From: an uncultured Brachybacterium sp.
Lineage (GTDB): Bacteria > Actinomycetota > Actinomycetes > Actinomycetales > Dermabacteraceae
Assembly: GCF_947500705.1 (NCBI RefSeq)
Contig: NZ_CANMSY010000010.1
Location: 79,675-143,674 of the forward strand
Direction of reading: 5' to 3'
DNA length: 64,000 bases
In this document: positions 23,982-32,417 of the stretch, piece after piece
How positions within the stretch are numbered: position 1 is the first letter of the stretch
Layout of the letters: the number at the start of each line of letters is the position of its first letter
Position numbers and translations under genes: made by a program
Notes under the pieces: generated by a model
Told to the model about the DNA's origin: nothing
The model's input: the letters and a program-made list of their open reading frames with translations, nothing else
Database searches by the model: none

Positions 23982-24044
23982 ATGAGCGCGTGGCACCAGT
24001 GGATCCGGCGCCGCGAGGATCGGATCCGGCGGCTCAGACGGTGA
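23982..24044 (+). CDS. Possible 20-residue Arg-rich peptide
   Basis: A tiny reading frame, MSAWHQWIRRREDRIRRLRR, starts at an ATG with GGGAG 5 nt upstream and lies about 45 nt downstream of a possible promoter (see the CGTGA cluster). It ends 10 nt inside the 3' end of the convergent RDD gene. Only Arg, Trp and Ile/Leu dominate, which could form an amphipathic basic helix. It may be a leader peptide, a small protein or chance; coding status is unproven. Confidence 0.25.
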   Translation: MSAWHQWIRRREDRIRRLRR

Positions 24045-24480
24045 TGACAGCAGTGCCCGCGGCCACGTCGTGGAGCGGCTGTGCGTCCTTGTTCCAGACC
24101 ACCGTCGGAAGCAGCAGCAGGATCATCCCCGTGCGGATCAGGGACCTCAGCAGCATCGGGCTGCGCCCGCGGACGGGCCGCACTCGCAGCTTCAGCACGA
24201 ACTGCCCCATGGTCGCCCCGAAAAGCGTCAGGAACAGCACGTTCATCGCCACGAAGAGCACCAGGTTCGCCAGCGCATCACCGTCGAACACGAGCGCCGA
24301 GGCCAGCATGCACAGCCCCCAGTCGATCACCACCGAGAGCGGTCGGCGCCAGAACGGCGCCACGGAACCGGGTCCTTCAGCGGGCAGCCCGATGGAGGAG
24401 CCCTTGACGTAGCCGGTCTCGTGGGGGGCGCCCTCCAGCCAGGCGCCGAGGTCCTTGCGTTCGATCACGAGCACGACCAT
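24034..24480 (-). CDS. RDD family membrane protein
   Basis: A 148-residue protein with an N-terminal cytoplasmic segment (MVVLVIERKDLGAWLEG) and three membrane helices. The RDD hallmark is WRRPLSVVIDWGLCM, with the conserved Arg and Asp residues, and a later LIRTGMILLLLPTVVWN. RDD proteins are small membrane proteins of mostly unknown role, some linked to ion transport. The ATG at 24480 gives the usual start; upstream extension runs through the glnA promoter region. RDD genes lie next to glnA in many actinobacteria, here divergently with 163 nt between starts. Confidence 0.87.
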   Translation of the reverse strand: MVVLVIERKDLGAWLEGAPHETGYVKGSSIGLPAEGPGSVAPFWRRPLSVVIDWGLCMLASALVFDGDALANLVLFVAMNVLFLTLFGATMGQFVLKLRVRPVRGRSPMLLRSLIRTGMILLLLPTVVWNKDAQPLHDVAAGTAVITV

Positions 24481-24643
24481 AGTGCGCCGGTCTGGGAAGA
24501 GCAGTTCCGGGAGTGCTGCGCGCCACAGCATTAGGATTGGGCTCACCCGAGCTCAGGTCCCTCCTGGACCGCCGGAGCTCATCAGGTGAGGCCCATCGGG
24601 GTCAGACAGCACAACACGCGCCCAGGGCGCGGATGGAGGGCAT

Positions 24644-26074
24644 GTGTTCAACAATCCCAGCGAGGTCGTGAAGTACATCGAAGAAGAGGGTGTCGAGTTC
24701 ATCGATATCCGGTTCTGCGATCTTCCCGGCATCATGCAGCACTTCAACATCCCCGCGAGCACCTTCGACGAGGAGGCCATCGCGACCGGCCAGCTCTTCG
24801 ACGGCTCCTCGATCCGGGGGTTCCAGGCGATCCACGAGTCGGACATGAAGCTCGTCCCGGACCTGGAGACCGCGTACCTGGATCCGTTCCGTGAGCGCAA
24901 GACCCTCATCATGAACTTCTCGATCGTGGACCCGTTCACGGATGAGCCGTACTCCCGGGACCCGCGCACCGTGGCGACGAAGGCCGAGGAGTACCTGAAG
25001 TCGACCGGCATCGCCGACACCGCGCTGTTCGCCGCGGAGGCCGAGTTCTACATCTTCGACGATGTGCGCTTCAAGACCACGGTGAACTCGGGCTTCTACA
25101 GCATCGACTCCGATGAGGCGGTCTGGAACACCGACCGCGACGAGTCCGAGTTCGGCGGCAATCAGGGCTACAAGACGCGCCTGAAGGGCGGCTACTTCCC
25201 GGTCCCGCCGAACGACCAGATGGCGGATCTGCGCGATGAGATCTGCGCCGTGCTGGAGGAGACCGGCCTGCAGGTCGAGCGCGCCCACCACGAGGTCGGC
25301 ACCGCGGGTCAGCAGGAGATCAACTACCGTTTCAACACCCTGCTGCAGGCTGCTGACGACGTCATGAAGTTCAAGTACGTCGTCAAGAACTGCGTGTGGG
25401 ACGCGGGCAAGACGGCGACCTTCATGCCCAAGCCCCTGTTCGGTGACAACGGCTCCGGGATGCACACCCACCAGTCCCTGTGGAAGGACGGCGAGCCGCT
25501 GTTCTACGACGAGCGCGGCTATGGCGGGCTCTCCGACATCGCGCGGTGGTACATCGGCGGGATCATCGAGCACTCCCCCTCGCTGACGGCATTCACCAAT
25601 CCCACGGTGAACTCCTTCAAGCGCCTGGTGCCCGGCTTCGAGGCGCCGGTGAACATGGTCTACTCGGCCCGCAACCGCTCGGCCGCGATCCGCATCCCGG
25701 TCACCGGCGCCTCCGCGAAGGCCAAGCGCGTCGAGTTCCGCGCACCGGACCCCTCGGCCAACCCGTACCTGGCCTTCGCCGCGCAGCTGATGGCCGGCAT
25801 CGACGGCATCCGCAACCGCATCGAGCCGCCCGAGCCGATCGACAAGGATCTGTACGAGCTGCCCCCCGAGGAGCACAAGCAGATCAAGCAGCTGCCCGAG
25901 TCCCTCGGCGCCGCACTGGACGCCCTCGAGCTCGACCACGACTACCTCACCGAGGGTGACGTCTTCCCGGCCGACCTCATCTCGACCTGGATCGAGCTCA
26001 AGCGCACCACGGAGATCGATCCGTTCCGCTACCGCCCGCACCCACACGAGTTCGAGCTGTACTACGACATCTGA
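24644..26074 (+). CDS. glnA: Glutamine synthetase, type I (GlnA)
   Basis: A 476-residue ATP-dependent enzyme making glutamine from glutamate and ammonia, a dodecamer in the family. Visible are DGSSIRGFQ near the N-terminus, AEAEFYIFD (metal-binding Glu), KGGYFPVPP, the ATP-binding [21 protein letters not shown], and [10 protein letters not shown]. Tyr404 in [11 protein letters not shown] is the adenylylation site, making it a type I-beta enzyme under GlnE control; glnE lies at 37.5 kb. GTG at 24644 follows GGAGGG. The 5' leader contains a hairpin (GGTCC/GGACC inside GAGCTC repeats, about 24548-24581). Length and start match other actinobacterial GlnA1. Confidence 0.97.
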   Translation: MFNNPSEVVKYIEEEGVEFIDIRFCDLPGIMQHFNIPASTFDEEAIATGQLFDGSSIRGFQAIHESDMKLVPDLETAYLDPFRERKTLIMNFSIVDPFTDEPYSRDPRTVATKAEEYLKSTGIADTALFAAEAEFYIFDDVRFKTTVNSGFYSIDSDEAVWNTDRDESEFGGNQGYKTRLKGGYFPVPPNDQMADLRDEICAVLEETGLQVERAHHEVGTAGQQEINYRFNTLLQAADDVMKFKYVVKNCVWDAGKTATFMPKPLFGDNGSGMHTHQSLWKDGEPLFYDERGYGGLSDIARWYIGGIIEHSPSLTAFTNPTVNSFKRLVPGFEAPVNMVYSARNRSAAIRIPVTGASAKAKRVEFRAPDPSANPYLAFAAQLMAGIDGIRNRIEPPEPIDKDLYELPPEEHKQIKQLPESLGAALDALELDHDYLTEGDVFPADLISTWIELKRTTEIDPFRYRPHPHEFELYYDI

Positions 26075-26090
26075 GTTTCAGCCCCTCTGA

Positions 26091-26132
26091 GAAGGGCCCC
26101 CGATCCGCGCCACCGCAGATCGGGGGCCCTTC
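26091..26132. terminator. Terminator between glnA and the marR gene
   Basis: A perfect 15-bp stem (GAAGGGCCCCCGATC, 26091-26105, and its complement, 26118-26132) with a 12-nt loop lies 16 nt after the glnA stop and faces the convergent MarR gene. The A/T ends make it usable in both directions. Confidence 0.85.
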
Positions 26133-26192
26133 TCGTGCGCCGACGGGGTCGCCGGGGTGACCCTTCGCTTCGCTGGGGTCCACCAGCGTGGG

Positions 26193-26711
26193 TCAGGGCA
26201 GGTGATCCATCGCCTCGCAGGGGCTGGAGCCGGGCTGGGCGCGGTGGATCTCCATGGCCAGGCGGCCGACGAGGGCGATCAGATCGCCGGACTCGGAGCC
26301 ATCGAGCCCCGCCAGCAGCTCGGCCTCGGCCGCGGAGACGCGCTCCTCATAGCGGGCCAGCACGGCACGCCCCTTGTCGGTGGGCACGATCTTCCGCGCC
26401 CTGCGGTCCGACGGAGCCGCAACACGTTCGACGACTCCGGCATCGACCAGATCGTCGAGCAGATAGGTGAGAACAGTCCGGTCGATGACCAGATGCGTGC
26501 CGAGCGCCTGCTGATTGGGCGGGTCTCGGTGCACGACGGTCGAGAGCACCTGGAAGCCGCGCACACCGGAGGGCATCCCCTCGACGGCATCTTCGAGGAG
26601 CGTCTGATAGCCGCGCAGCACCATACCCAGATGCCATCCCAGCTCGCCGGGCGGTGCGCCGTTCTCGCGAGTCCTGGCCCCGGCCTCGGCCTTGATGACA
26701 GTGTTCTCCAT
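26193..26711 (-). CDS. MarR family transcriptional regulator
   Basis: A 172-residue winged-helix repressor. The recognition region is LGTHLVIDRTVLTYLLDDLVDAGVVER and the wing is SDRRARKIVPTDKGRAVL. It has about 25 extra N-terminal residues. No obvious redox cysteine pair is present; a single Cys near the C-terminus (SSPCEAMD) could in principle sense electrophiles. It is divergent from the LLM oxidoreductase across a 255-nt region holding a 25-bp palindrome, so it probably controls that gene and itself. ATG at 26711. Confidence 0.9.
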   Translation of the reverse strand: MENTVIKAEAGARTRENGAPPGELGWHLGMVLRGYQTLLEDAVEGMPSGVRGFQVLSTVVHRDPPNQQALGTHLVIDRTVLTYLLDDLVDAGVVERVAAPSDRRARKIVPTDKGRAVLARYEERVSAAEAELLAGLDGSESGDLIALVGRLAMEIHRAQPGSSPCEAMDHLP

Positions 26712-26744
26712 ACCTCCATCGTATCCGGCGACGCTCGGTTGCCA

Positions 26745-26769
26745 AGATGATCTTGGATCAATATCATCT
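26745..26769. promoter_or_regulatory. 25-bp palindrome, candidate MarR operator
   Basis: Arms AGATGAT (26745-26751) and ATCATCT (26763-26769) are exact complements, and inside them TTG (26753-26755) and CAA (26759-26761) are again symmetric about the same centre, 26757. Only one flanking pair and the centre break the symmetry. It starts 34 bp upstream of the marR ATG and lies 12 bp before a TATAGT box (26781-26786) facing right. Confidence 0.65.
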
Positions 26770-26797
26770 GTAATGCAACATATAGTGTGAGCACGCC

Positions 26798-26902
26798 ATG
26801 GCGAAGGTCGCCGTCTTCGGCACCGAGATCTTCCACGGCTCCCACACCGCGGATGAGCTCCGCGCCCTGCTCGGTGCCGCTGCCCAGCTCACGCTCGCCT
26901 GA
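26798..26902 (+). CDS. Possible 34-residue small ORF
   Basis: An ATG about 12 nt after TATAGT opens a frame reading MAKVAVFGTEIFHGSHTADE, then 14 more residues ending in LTLA, stopping at TGA 26900-26902. Third positions are GC-biased as in real genes here. It has no ribosome binding site (upstream GTGAGCACGCC), so it would be near-leaderless. It could be a leader peptide of the LLM gene or a remnant of a longer protein; I recognise no family. Confidence 0.3.
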   Translation: MAKVAVFGTEIFHGSHTADELRALLGAAAQLTLA

Positions 26903-26966
26903 GCACTACCCCCTCGGTCGGCCGCAGAACGTTGGCCGACACCCGCTACCGACACCTGGAGAGACC

Positions 26967-28013
26967 ATGGAGATCGGCGCCTACAGCTTCGGCGACACCC
27001 CCTTCAACAGCAACAACCAGCAGACCGATACCGCCACCGCGACCCGCAATCTGCACGAGGCGATCCTGCACGCCGATGCCGTGGGCCTGGACTACTTCGG
27101 GGTCGGCGAGCACCACACGATGAGCATGCCCGCCTCCTCCCCCGGCACAGTGATCGCCGCTGCTGCGGCGGCGACCTCGCAGATCATCCTCGGCAGCGCG
27201 GCGAGCATCATCGGCACCGATGACCCGGTCCGCGTCTTCCAGCAGTTCGCGATCGCCGACGCGATCTCCGGCGGCGGGCGGATCGAGATCACCGCCGGCC
27301 GCGGCTCCTCCGTGGAGACTTTCCCCCTGTTCGGTCATGACCTCAACGACTACGACGAGCTCTACGCCAACAAGCTCGACCTCCTGATGGCCCTCAACAA
27401 CAGCCCCGACGGGATCGTCACCTGGAAGGGTGGGCGACGGCCGGACATCCCGGGACTCGCGGTCGTGCCGCGACCCATCTCCGGGAAGCTGCCGATCTGG
27501 CTCGCCACCGGCGGGAACCCCGGCTCTTCAGCCCGCGCCGGCCAGCTCGGGCTGCCGATCTCCTACGGCATCATCGGCGGCGCTCCCCAGCGCTTCGCCC
27601 CGCTGGCGGAGCTGTACCGTCGTTCCGCCGCGACGGCGGGCCATACGGGAGACGACATCAAGGTGTCCGTCGCTGCGCTCGGGCTCGTCGCACCCACCAA
27701 GGAGGAGGCCCTCGAGCGGATGTACCAGGGCTGGTACAACCTGAATGTGGAGATGGGCCGGCTGCGCGGCTGGCCCGAGCCCGACCGGGATGCGTACCTG
27801 GTCCAGGCAGAGGCACCCGGCGCCTATTGCGTCGGTGATCCGGATGAGGTCGCCGAGCGGATCGTGCACCTGCACGGATTCATGGGCCACACCCGCCACT
27901 TCCTGCAGATGGACATCGGCGGACTCCCTCAGGAGCACTTCCTGGAGTCGCTGACCCTGCTGGCCACCGAGGTGAAGCCGCGCGTGGAGCGGCTCCTCGC
28001 GCGGCAGCGGTGA
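26967..28013 (+). CDS. LLM class flavin-dependent oxidoreductase (luciferase-like)
   Basis: A 348-residue TIM-barrel protein of the bacterial luciferase-like family, using FMN or F420; the substrate is unknown. Typical segments are GVGEHHTMSMPASSPG (the EHH element), AAATSQIILGSAASI, the GGGRIEITAGRGSS strand, and WLATGGNPGSSARAGQLGLP. These place it near the group of alkanal-monooxygenase-like proteins that act with a separate flavin reductase. The ATG at 26967 follows a GGAGAG site. Divergent MarR and palindrome indicate induction by a small molecule. The ferredoxin gene 110 nt downstream is on the same strand. Confidence 0.88.
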   Translation: MEIGAYSFGDTPFNSNNQQTDTATATRNLHEAILHADAVGLDYFGVGEHHTMSMPASSPGTVIAAAAAATSQIILGSAASIIGTDDPVRVFQQFAIADAISGGGRIEITAGRGSSVETFPLFGHDLNDYDELYANKLDLLMALNNSPDGIVTWKGGRRPDIPGLAVVPRPISGKLPIWLATGGNPGSSARAGQLGLPISYGIIGGAPQRFAPLAELYRRSAATAGHTGDDIKVSVAALGLVAPTKEEALERMYQGWYNLNVEMGRLRGWPEPDRDAYLVQAEAPGAYCVGDPDEVAERIVHLHGFMGHTRHFLQMDIGGLPQEHFLESLTLLATEVKPRVERLLARQR

Positions 28014-28123
28014 GTCCTGCGGAGACGGCGGATCTGCGAGGGCTTCTCCGAGCTCGCTGCGCCGTGCACCTGCCCTCCTGGACCCGACTGGCTTCAAAGG
28101 CCCGGATGAGGTGAAATAGGGGC

Positions 28124-28450
28124 ATGAGCAGTATCGAGATCACCGTCATCGACCGCGAAGGCGTCGAAACACCCGGCGTGGAATGGGAGGACGACGAGTC
28201 CCTCATGGAGTGCCTGGTCCGCAACAGCTTCCCGATCCTCGCGATCTGTGGTGGTAACGCCTCCTGTTCCACCTGCCATTCCTTCCTCGACCAGGTCTCC
28301 TTCGAGACCGCGGGCGAGATCGATGAGGACGAAGCCGATGTGCTGGATTCCCTCACCGAGTCGGAGCGCGAACCCACCTCCCGCCTGACCTGCCAGATCC
28401 CCTGGGACATGGACCTCGCGGGCGCCGTGGTACGGATCGGCCCCTTCTGA
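28124..28450 (+). CDS. [2Fe-2S] ferredoxin (adrenodoxin type)
   Basis: A 108-residue electron carrier. Cluster ligands Cys42, Cys48, Cys51 and Cys90 give the CX5CX2C...C pattern of vertebrate-type/putidaredoxin-type ferredoxins, with the hallmark LTCQIPW around the last. These proteins usually feed cytochrome P450s or ring hydroxylases, none of which lies in the window. Acidic residues dominate helix 3 (residues 67-80), the usual docking face. It could be co-transcribed with the LLM oxidoreductase, but that enzyme class normally takes electrons from reduced flavin. ATG at 28124 with a GGGG element upstream. Confidence 0.93.
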   Translation: MSSIEITVIDREGVETPGVEWEDDESLMECLVRNSFPILAICGGNASCSTCHSFLDQVSFETAGEIDEDEADVLDSLTESEREPTSRLTCQIPWDMDLAGAVVRIGPF

Positions 28451-28510
28451 TCGTCACAGCGCATTCGCGAATGTCGCGGAGGGGTCTGGCGTGTTCCGAG
28501 GACCGTCGGC

Positions 28511-28774
28511 TCAGAGCGAGGGCAGCGCCCAACTGATCAGCACGATGGACACCGCCGTCCCGAACAGCGTGTTCAGGGGGTAAAGAAGGAACTGAGCCGC
28601 TCGCACCAGAAGCACCTGGGACTCGGTGGCCTCGAGCTCGGTGATGATCAGCGCATCGGCGACGACCATGGTCACCGAGACGCCCAGGAACGTCAGGGTG
28701 CCGCTCGACCAGAAGAGGCGGAATCCCTGGTGCCGGAGGGGCTCGCGAGAGAGTCGGATCAGTCGTCGGTCCAC
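28511..28774 (-). pseudogene. MFS transporter N-terminal fragment (probable remnant)
   Basis: An 87-residue frame whose first ~65 residues resemble the start of a major facilitator transporter: a cytoplasmic lead (LSREPLRHQGFRLFWSSG), then helices GVSVTMVVADALIITEL and QVLLVRAAQFLLYPL. A full MFS protein has about 400 residues and 12 helices; here the frame stops after the third hydrophobic stretch, and only 60 nt separate it from the convergent ferredoxin gene. The MFS relation is judged by eye. Its start overlaps the end of the LuxR-type gene by 16 nt. It could alternatively be a real small membrane protein. Confidence 0.45.
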
Positions 28775-29964
28775 GAGCGCGGTACGTGACGCTCAGAAGA
28801 CACGGCCAGTGCCGTACGGGTGCGGAGGTTGAGCTTGTGCAGGACGTGCGCGACGTGATTCTCCACCGTTCGCTCCGAAAGCACCAGCCGTCGGGCGATG
28901 GCGGCGTTGGTCAGACCCTCGGTGACGAGGGCGGCCACCTCCCGTTCGCGTGGGGTGAGCCGGGGGTCGCCGTCCAGATCTGCCGACAAGGCCTCAGGCC
29001 TGATCTGGACGGGCGACGCACCAAGACGACGCGCAAGGCCTGCGGCGGCCGCCGCATGCTCACTCCGCCCCCTGGTGCCTGGTCGGAACGTGCGGGCCAG
29101 TGTGAAATGGGTGAGAGCCGCATACGGAAGTGCCCCCAACTCGGCGCAGGCCGTGAGCGCGGCGTGCAGGTGGGGGCGCGCGTCCTCGGGTCGGTCGAGG
29201 GTGAGCGCCAGCCGACCGAGGGAGAGGGAGACGGGGCCATGATACGGAGCGTGGGCCATCGCGATGGCGTGCCGATCCGCATAGGGCAAGAGCTGGACGT
29301 AGAGGTCGGCTGCGACCTCGGCGTCGGCGAGGACATCGCACATCTCGGCCGCGCCGACGGCCCCCATGAGCAGCTCGAGTGCGTCATCGGGCATACGTGA
29401 GATGTTCCCCCGCACGCTCTGCCACACCTGTCGGGACTCCTCGAGCTTCCCTGCGGCATGCCAGGCCCTGGCCAGCCACAACCGGGCGAGGTGGGGCAGA
29501 TCGTCGATGGCCCGGGCCACCTCGCTCGCCACGCGGCTTGCGTCCCGACCGGTCCACGCTGCGAGTTCGGCTGTGTAGACGAGGTGGAAGAAGTCGGCGG
29601 TGCTCGAGGGGCCCCCGATGCGCCGGGCCTCGTCGACGAGCGGTCCGACCTCGTCGAACGCACCGACCAGAAGCTTTGCCGAGGCGAGCGTGAGGACGGG
29701 CCACGAGCGCCACTCCTGTCCGAGGGAGTCGACCAGTGCCCGGGCGGCGGCCCGGTCGGCAGCGAGCTCGATCGGACGGCCCAGCTCCGCGGAGGCATCC
29801 ATCCGCCACCGGTGGCCCCACGCCGCGTACTCCGTGTTTCCTGTGGCGATGCCGAGGCCCACGGCGCGGCCTGAGATGTCGAGGCGCTCCTGGACGTGGA
29901 CGGGGTTCTGCAGGTCGACCATTCGAGCCTGCAGGCCGAGGAATGCCGACTCCGGGTCGGCCAT
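28759..29964 (-). CDS. LuxR-family regulator, C-terminal part of an amber-interrupted gene
   Basis: A 401-residue frame: about 310 residues of TPR-like helical repeats, then a LuxR/GerE DNA-binding domain (LTPREREVAALVTEGLTNAA, then RRLVLSERTVENHVAHVLHKL). Upstream in the same frame, only nine sense codons separate it from a TAG at 29997-29995, beyond which another 103 residues of the same helical type are open back to an ATG at 30306. The natural protein was therefore probably about 515 residues. The ATG at 29964 may be a poor internal start. If made, the fragment retains the whole HTH. It diverges from two membrane-protein genes, which it may once have controlled. Confidence 0.7.
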   Translation of the reverse strand: MADPESAFLGLQARMVDLQNPVHVQERLDISGRAVGLGIATGNTEYAAWGHRWRMDASAELGRPIELAADRAAARALVDSLGQEWRSWPVLTLASAKLLVGAFDEVGPLVDEARRIGGPSSTADFFHLVYTAELAAWTGRDASRVASEVARAIDDLPHLARLWLARAWHAAGKLEESRQVWQSVRGNISRMPDDALELLMGAVGAAEMCDVLADAEVAADLYVQLLPYADRHAIAMAHAPYHGPVSLSLGRLALTLDRPEDARPHLHAALTACAELGALPYAALTHFTLARTFRPGTRGRSEHAAAAAGLARRLGASPVQIRPEALSADLDGDPRLTPREREVAALVTEGLTNAAIARRLVLSERTVENHVAHVLHKLNLRTRTALAVSSERHVPRSWTDD

Positions 29965-29994
29965 GTCAGCGGGGTCGGCCTCCGTTGCGGGAGC

Positions 29995-30306
29995 CTAGTG
30001 GGCATCGCGCGTGGCGGCCACCTGAGCCGTGAGGCGGGCGCGGCGCGGGTCCCTCGCCGGTGTTCTCGCCAGAGCCTCCCGTGCGAGGGCATGGATGCTC
30101 GCACGCAGCGGCGAGCCTGCGGGCCGGCGGACGACGAGTGCGGCATCGCTCAGGGCGCTGACGTCGCCGTCTGCCCGGGCGAGCTCGGCGACTCGCGCGA
30201 CGGCTTCCCATGCCCCGGCGATATCGCCCGCCGCGTGGCGACTGCGGGCGACGTCGAACAGGGCGTCGATGCCCTCGTCGCTCCCCACGTCATCGGCAGG
30301 TTTCAT
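29995..30306 (-). pseudogene. N-terminal fragment of the LuxR-family regulator, ended by an in-frame TAG
   Basis: The frame starts at ATG 30306 (MKPADDVGSDEGIDALFDVA) and encodes 103 residues of helical-repeat type (e.g. HAAGDIAGAWEAVARVAELA) before TAG at 29997-29995. Reading through the TAG continues in the same frame (29992 onward) into the 401-residue part with no shift, so a single base change such as CAG or TGG to TAG would explain the break. Could also be a sequencing error or a suppressed codon. Confidence 0.7.
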
Positions 30307-30383
30307 CACCGAACGATACTCGTGGGACCACCTGAGTGGTCGCACGGATGTGCACCCGGTCGAGGTACTCCTAGTGTCGAGGG

Positions 30384-31037
30384 ATGAGCACCCAGATCAC
30401 TGCATCAGAACCCCGGACCTCCTTTCTCACCCGCGCCTTGCTGGCGGGAGATCTCACGCTCGCCGCGGGCGTCCTGGGCGCGGTCGCGGGGGTCGCTCTC
30501 GCGGTGTGGCCGCGCGAGGTGGCTCCCGATCAGTTCAGTTATCCCCTGGGGACGGCGTCCTTTGTCGCCTTCCAGCTCTTCTTCGCCGTGCACCACCTCG
30601 GCCTGCTGGTCGGGATCCTCGCGCTCGGGTCGCTGAACAGGATGGTCGCCACCCGCGCCACCCGCGCCGGTATCGGCCTCGCCGCTGCCGGGATGGTCGC
30701 TCTCATCGCCATGGAGGCCGCCGTCGCGTTCCTCGGCCTCGGTATCACCGCGACCTCGGAACGAGGCCAGGTGCTCGGCGCGCTCTACGGGGTCGCCTCG
30801 CTGATGATCGGAGTCGGTCTCATCGTGGCCGGTGTCGGCCTGGCTCGCCAACGGGTCTTCGACGGGATCTGGCGTTATCTGCCCCTCGCGCTCGGAGTCT
30901 GGGTCTTCGTCCCCATGGTGCCCGCCCTCTTCGCGCCGATGGTCTGGGGCCGCCTGGCCATCGTCAGGTGGATGGTGCTCTTCGCCGTCCTCGGGATGCA
31001 GCTCCGCCGGACCGATCAGTCGGCGCTCCGACCATGA
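30384..31037 (+). CDS. Multi-helix membrane protein, unknown function
   Basis: A 217-residue integral membrane protein with about six helices (e.g. AAGVLGAVAGVALAVW, VAFQLFFAVHHLGLLVGILAL, MVALIAMEAAVAFLGLGI, LALGVWVFVPMVPALFAPM). A His pair (FFAVHHLG) in helix 2 is notable but no known motif is recognised. It is divergent from the broken LuxR gene, the starts being 77 nt apart. Its stop overlaps the start of the next gene by ATGA (31034-31037), indicating a two-gene operon. Confidence 0.75.
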   Translation: MSTQITASEPRTSFLTRALLAGDLTLAAGVLGAVAGVALAVWPREVAPDQFSYPLGTASFVAFQLFFAVHHLGLLVGILALGSLNRMVATRATRAGIGLAAAGMVALIAMEAAVAFLGLGITATSERGQVLGALYGVASLMIGVGLIVAGVGLARQRVFDGIWRYLPLALGVWVFVPMVPALFAPMVWGRLAIVRWMVLFAVLGMQLRRTDQSALRP

Positions 31038-32182
31038 CGCGGCAGGCGTGGGTCGCGGTGTCGGTCGGCGCGCTCGTCGGCCTCACCTGGGCTGCCGGGC
31101 TGCGCGCATGGATGGCTCAGCTGAGCGGCGACGAGTCGGCCGTCAGCGGGCTCACCCTCGTCCTCATCCTCCTGCCTGGTGCGGCCGTGGGAGGGGTGCT
31201 CGGACGGGCAGCCGAGCGGCGTGCCCAGGGTCACCCCCCGACCAGGTGGCTCATGCTGGCCCCCACCCTGTTGACCGTGGCACTGCTCGACCCGGAGATC
31301 TTCACCGCCTTGCTCAGGACGGGAGAGGGAAGCGGCGCCCTCCTGGTCGTCGCCACCGCGCTCACCGGTGGCGTCGCACTCTCGAGCCGTCGCTGGACAA
31401 CCGCCCGGGTCACCGCACTCGTGGTGTGGGGCCTGGGGATGATGGCCGTGACCTTCATCGGGACTATGGCGGGCCCTGCGTCCACCGCACGCGGAGTCTG
31501 GGTGTGCCTCCTGGGCGGTTCGCTGATGCTGGTGCTGAGCGTCGCCTCAACGCTGCCCCACCAGCAGGGTTCGCTGCAGGACGGCGCGCTGACGTGGGTC
31601 GGGGCAGCCGCAGGGTTCGCGTGGGCAGGATCCTTGCGCGGCTTCATGGCCGAGATCGTCGGAGACGGGTCGAACGCCTCGTGGCTAGGGACCTTCGGCT
31701 GGGTGCTGCTGCCCGGCACCCTCGCCGGCGCCCTGCTCGGCTGGGCGGAGCGTGAGCGCCGTCGAGGCAGGCCTCACCGCGTGCTGGTGTGGTCACCGCT
31801 CCTCTTCGGAGCAGTCCTCCTGCCCGGCCTGACCGACCTCGGCGCCCTGCTCGAGGACGGTATCGGCGGCGGGGCCATCGCCGTGCCGATCATGCTGGTG
31901 GTCGGCGCGTTCGCGCTCGCTGCCTGCCAGGTGTGGGTCCGGCTCGTGTGCACCATCGTGTTCGTTGCCGCGCTATCCGTCTGGTCGATCACCGCGACCG
32001 CAGTGGGCGGCGCGGAATTCGCCGTCAACACCCCCTACGGTGCTTGGGCGACGATCCTCTACTTCGGGCTCCTCGTCACCGGTGCGCTGGCGACGTCCCT
32101 CCCGCTCCGCAGCGCTCCGCACCGGGTGCGGCCGTCCGCCGCGACTGCTGCTGCTCCCCCCGCGGAAGAGGTCGCCCCGTGA
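31034..32182 (+). CDS. Multi-helix membrane protein with internal duplication, unknown function
   Basis: A 382-residue integral membrane protein with about ten helices. Two halves look duplicated: GLTWAAGLRAWMAQLSGDES...LILLPGAAVGGVLG at residues 15-60 parallels GFAWAGSLRGFMAEIVGDGS...WVLLPGTLAGALLG near residues 195-240. This suggests an inverted or tandem-repeat membrane fold. No transporter family signature is recognised. A Pro/Ala-rich cytoplasmic tail closes it. The ATG at 31034 overlaps the previous stop; a longer frame exists upstream in the same register but is antisense shadow. The function of the pair is unknown; a link to the LuxR-type gene is inferred from divergence. Confidence 0.75.
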   Translation: MTRQAWVAVSVGALVGLTWAAGLRAWMAQLSGDESAVSGLTLVLILLPGAAVGGVLGRAAERRAQGHPPTRWLMLAPTLLTVALLDPEIFTALLRTGEGSGALLVVATALTGGVALSSRRWTTARVTALVVWGLGMMAVTFIGTMAGPASTARGVWVCLLGGSLMLVLSVASTLPHQQGSLQDGALTWVGAAAGFAWAGSLRGFMAEIVGDGSNASWLGTFGWVLLPGTLAGALLGWAERERRRGRPHRVLVWSPLLFGAVLLPGLTDLGALLEDGIGGGAIAVPIMLVVGAFALAACQVWVRLVCTIVFVAALSVWSITATAVGGAEFAVNTPYGAWATILYFGLLVTGALATSLPLRSAPHRVRPSAATAAAPPAEEVAP

Positions 32183-32417
32183 GGACGCGGAGGACCATCT
32201 GCCCATCGGACCGTCGATCCGCGATGCCCTCCGGACGCGCGCGGCGGCAGGCATGGCCCTGGCGAGCGTGCAGAGGCACGCTCCAGAGCAGGTCGAGCCT
32301 CTCGCTCGATCGGCGGCAGGCGACACCGACCCGGATCGTCCGCGCAGTGTCCCGCACGCTCTCCGGCTGGGGGTTCGTGCTGGCCGCTCCGCGGTCCGGC
32401 GAAGGGCGAGGAGCGCC

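Noticed and set aside
24548-24640. Glutamine riboswitch before glnA
   Set aside because: A simple GGTCC/GGACC hairpin exists but no conserved glnA-motif core was recognised.
32183-32417. Possible sigma-factor remnant next to the YCII gene
   Set aside because: All frames were read; none shows sigma or SnoaL-type motifs, so it is left as empty intergenic DNA.
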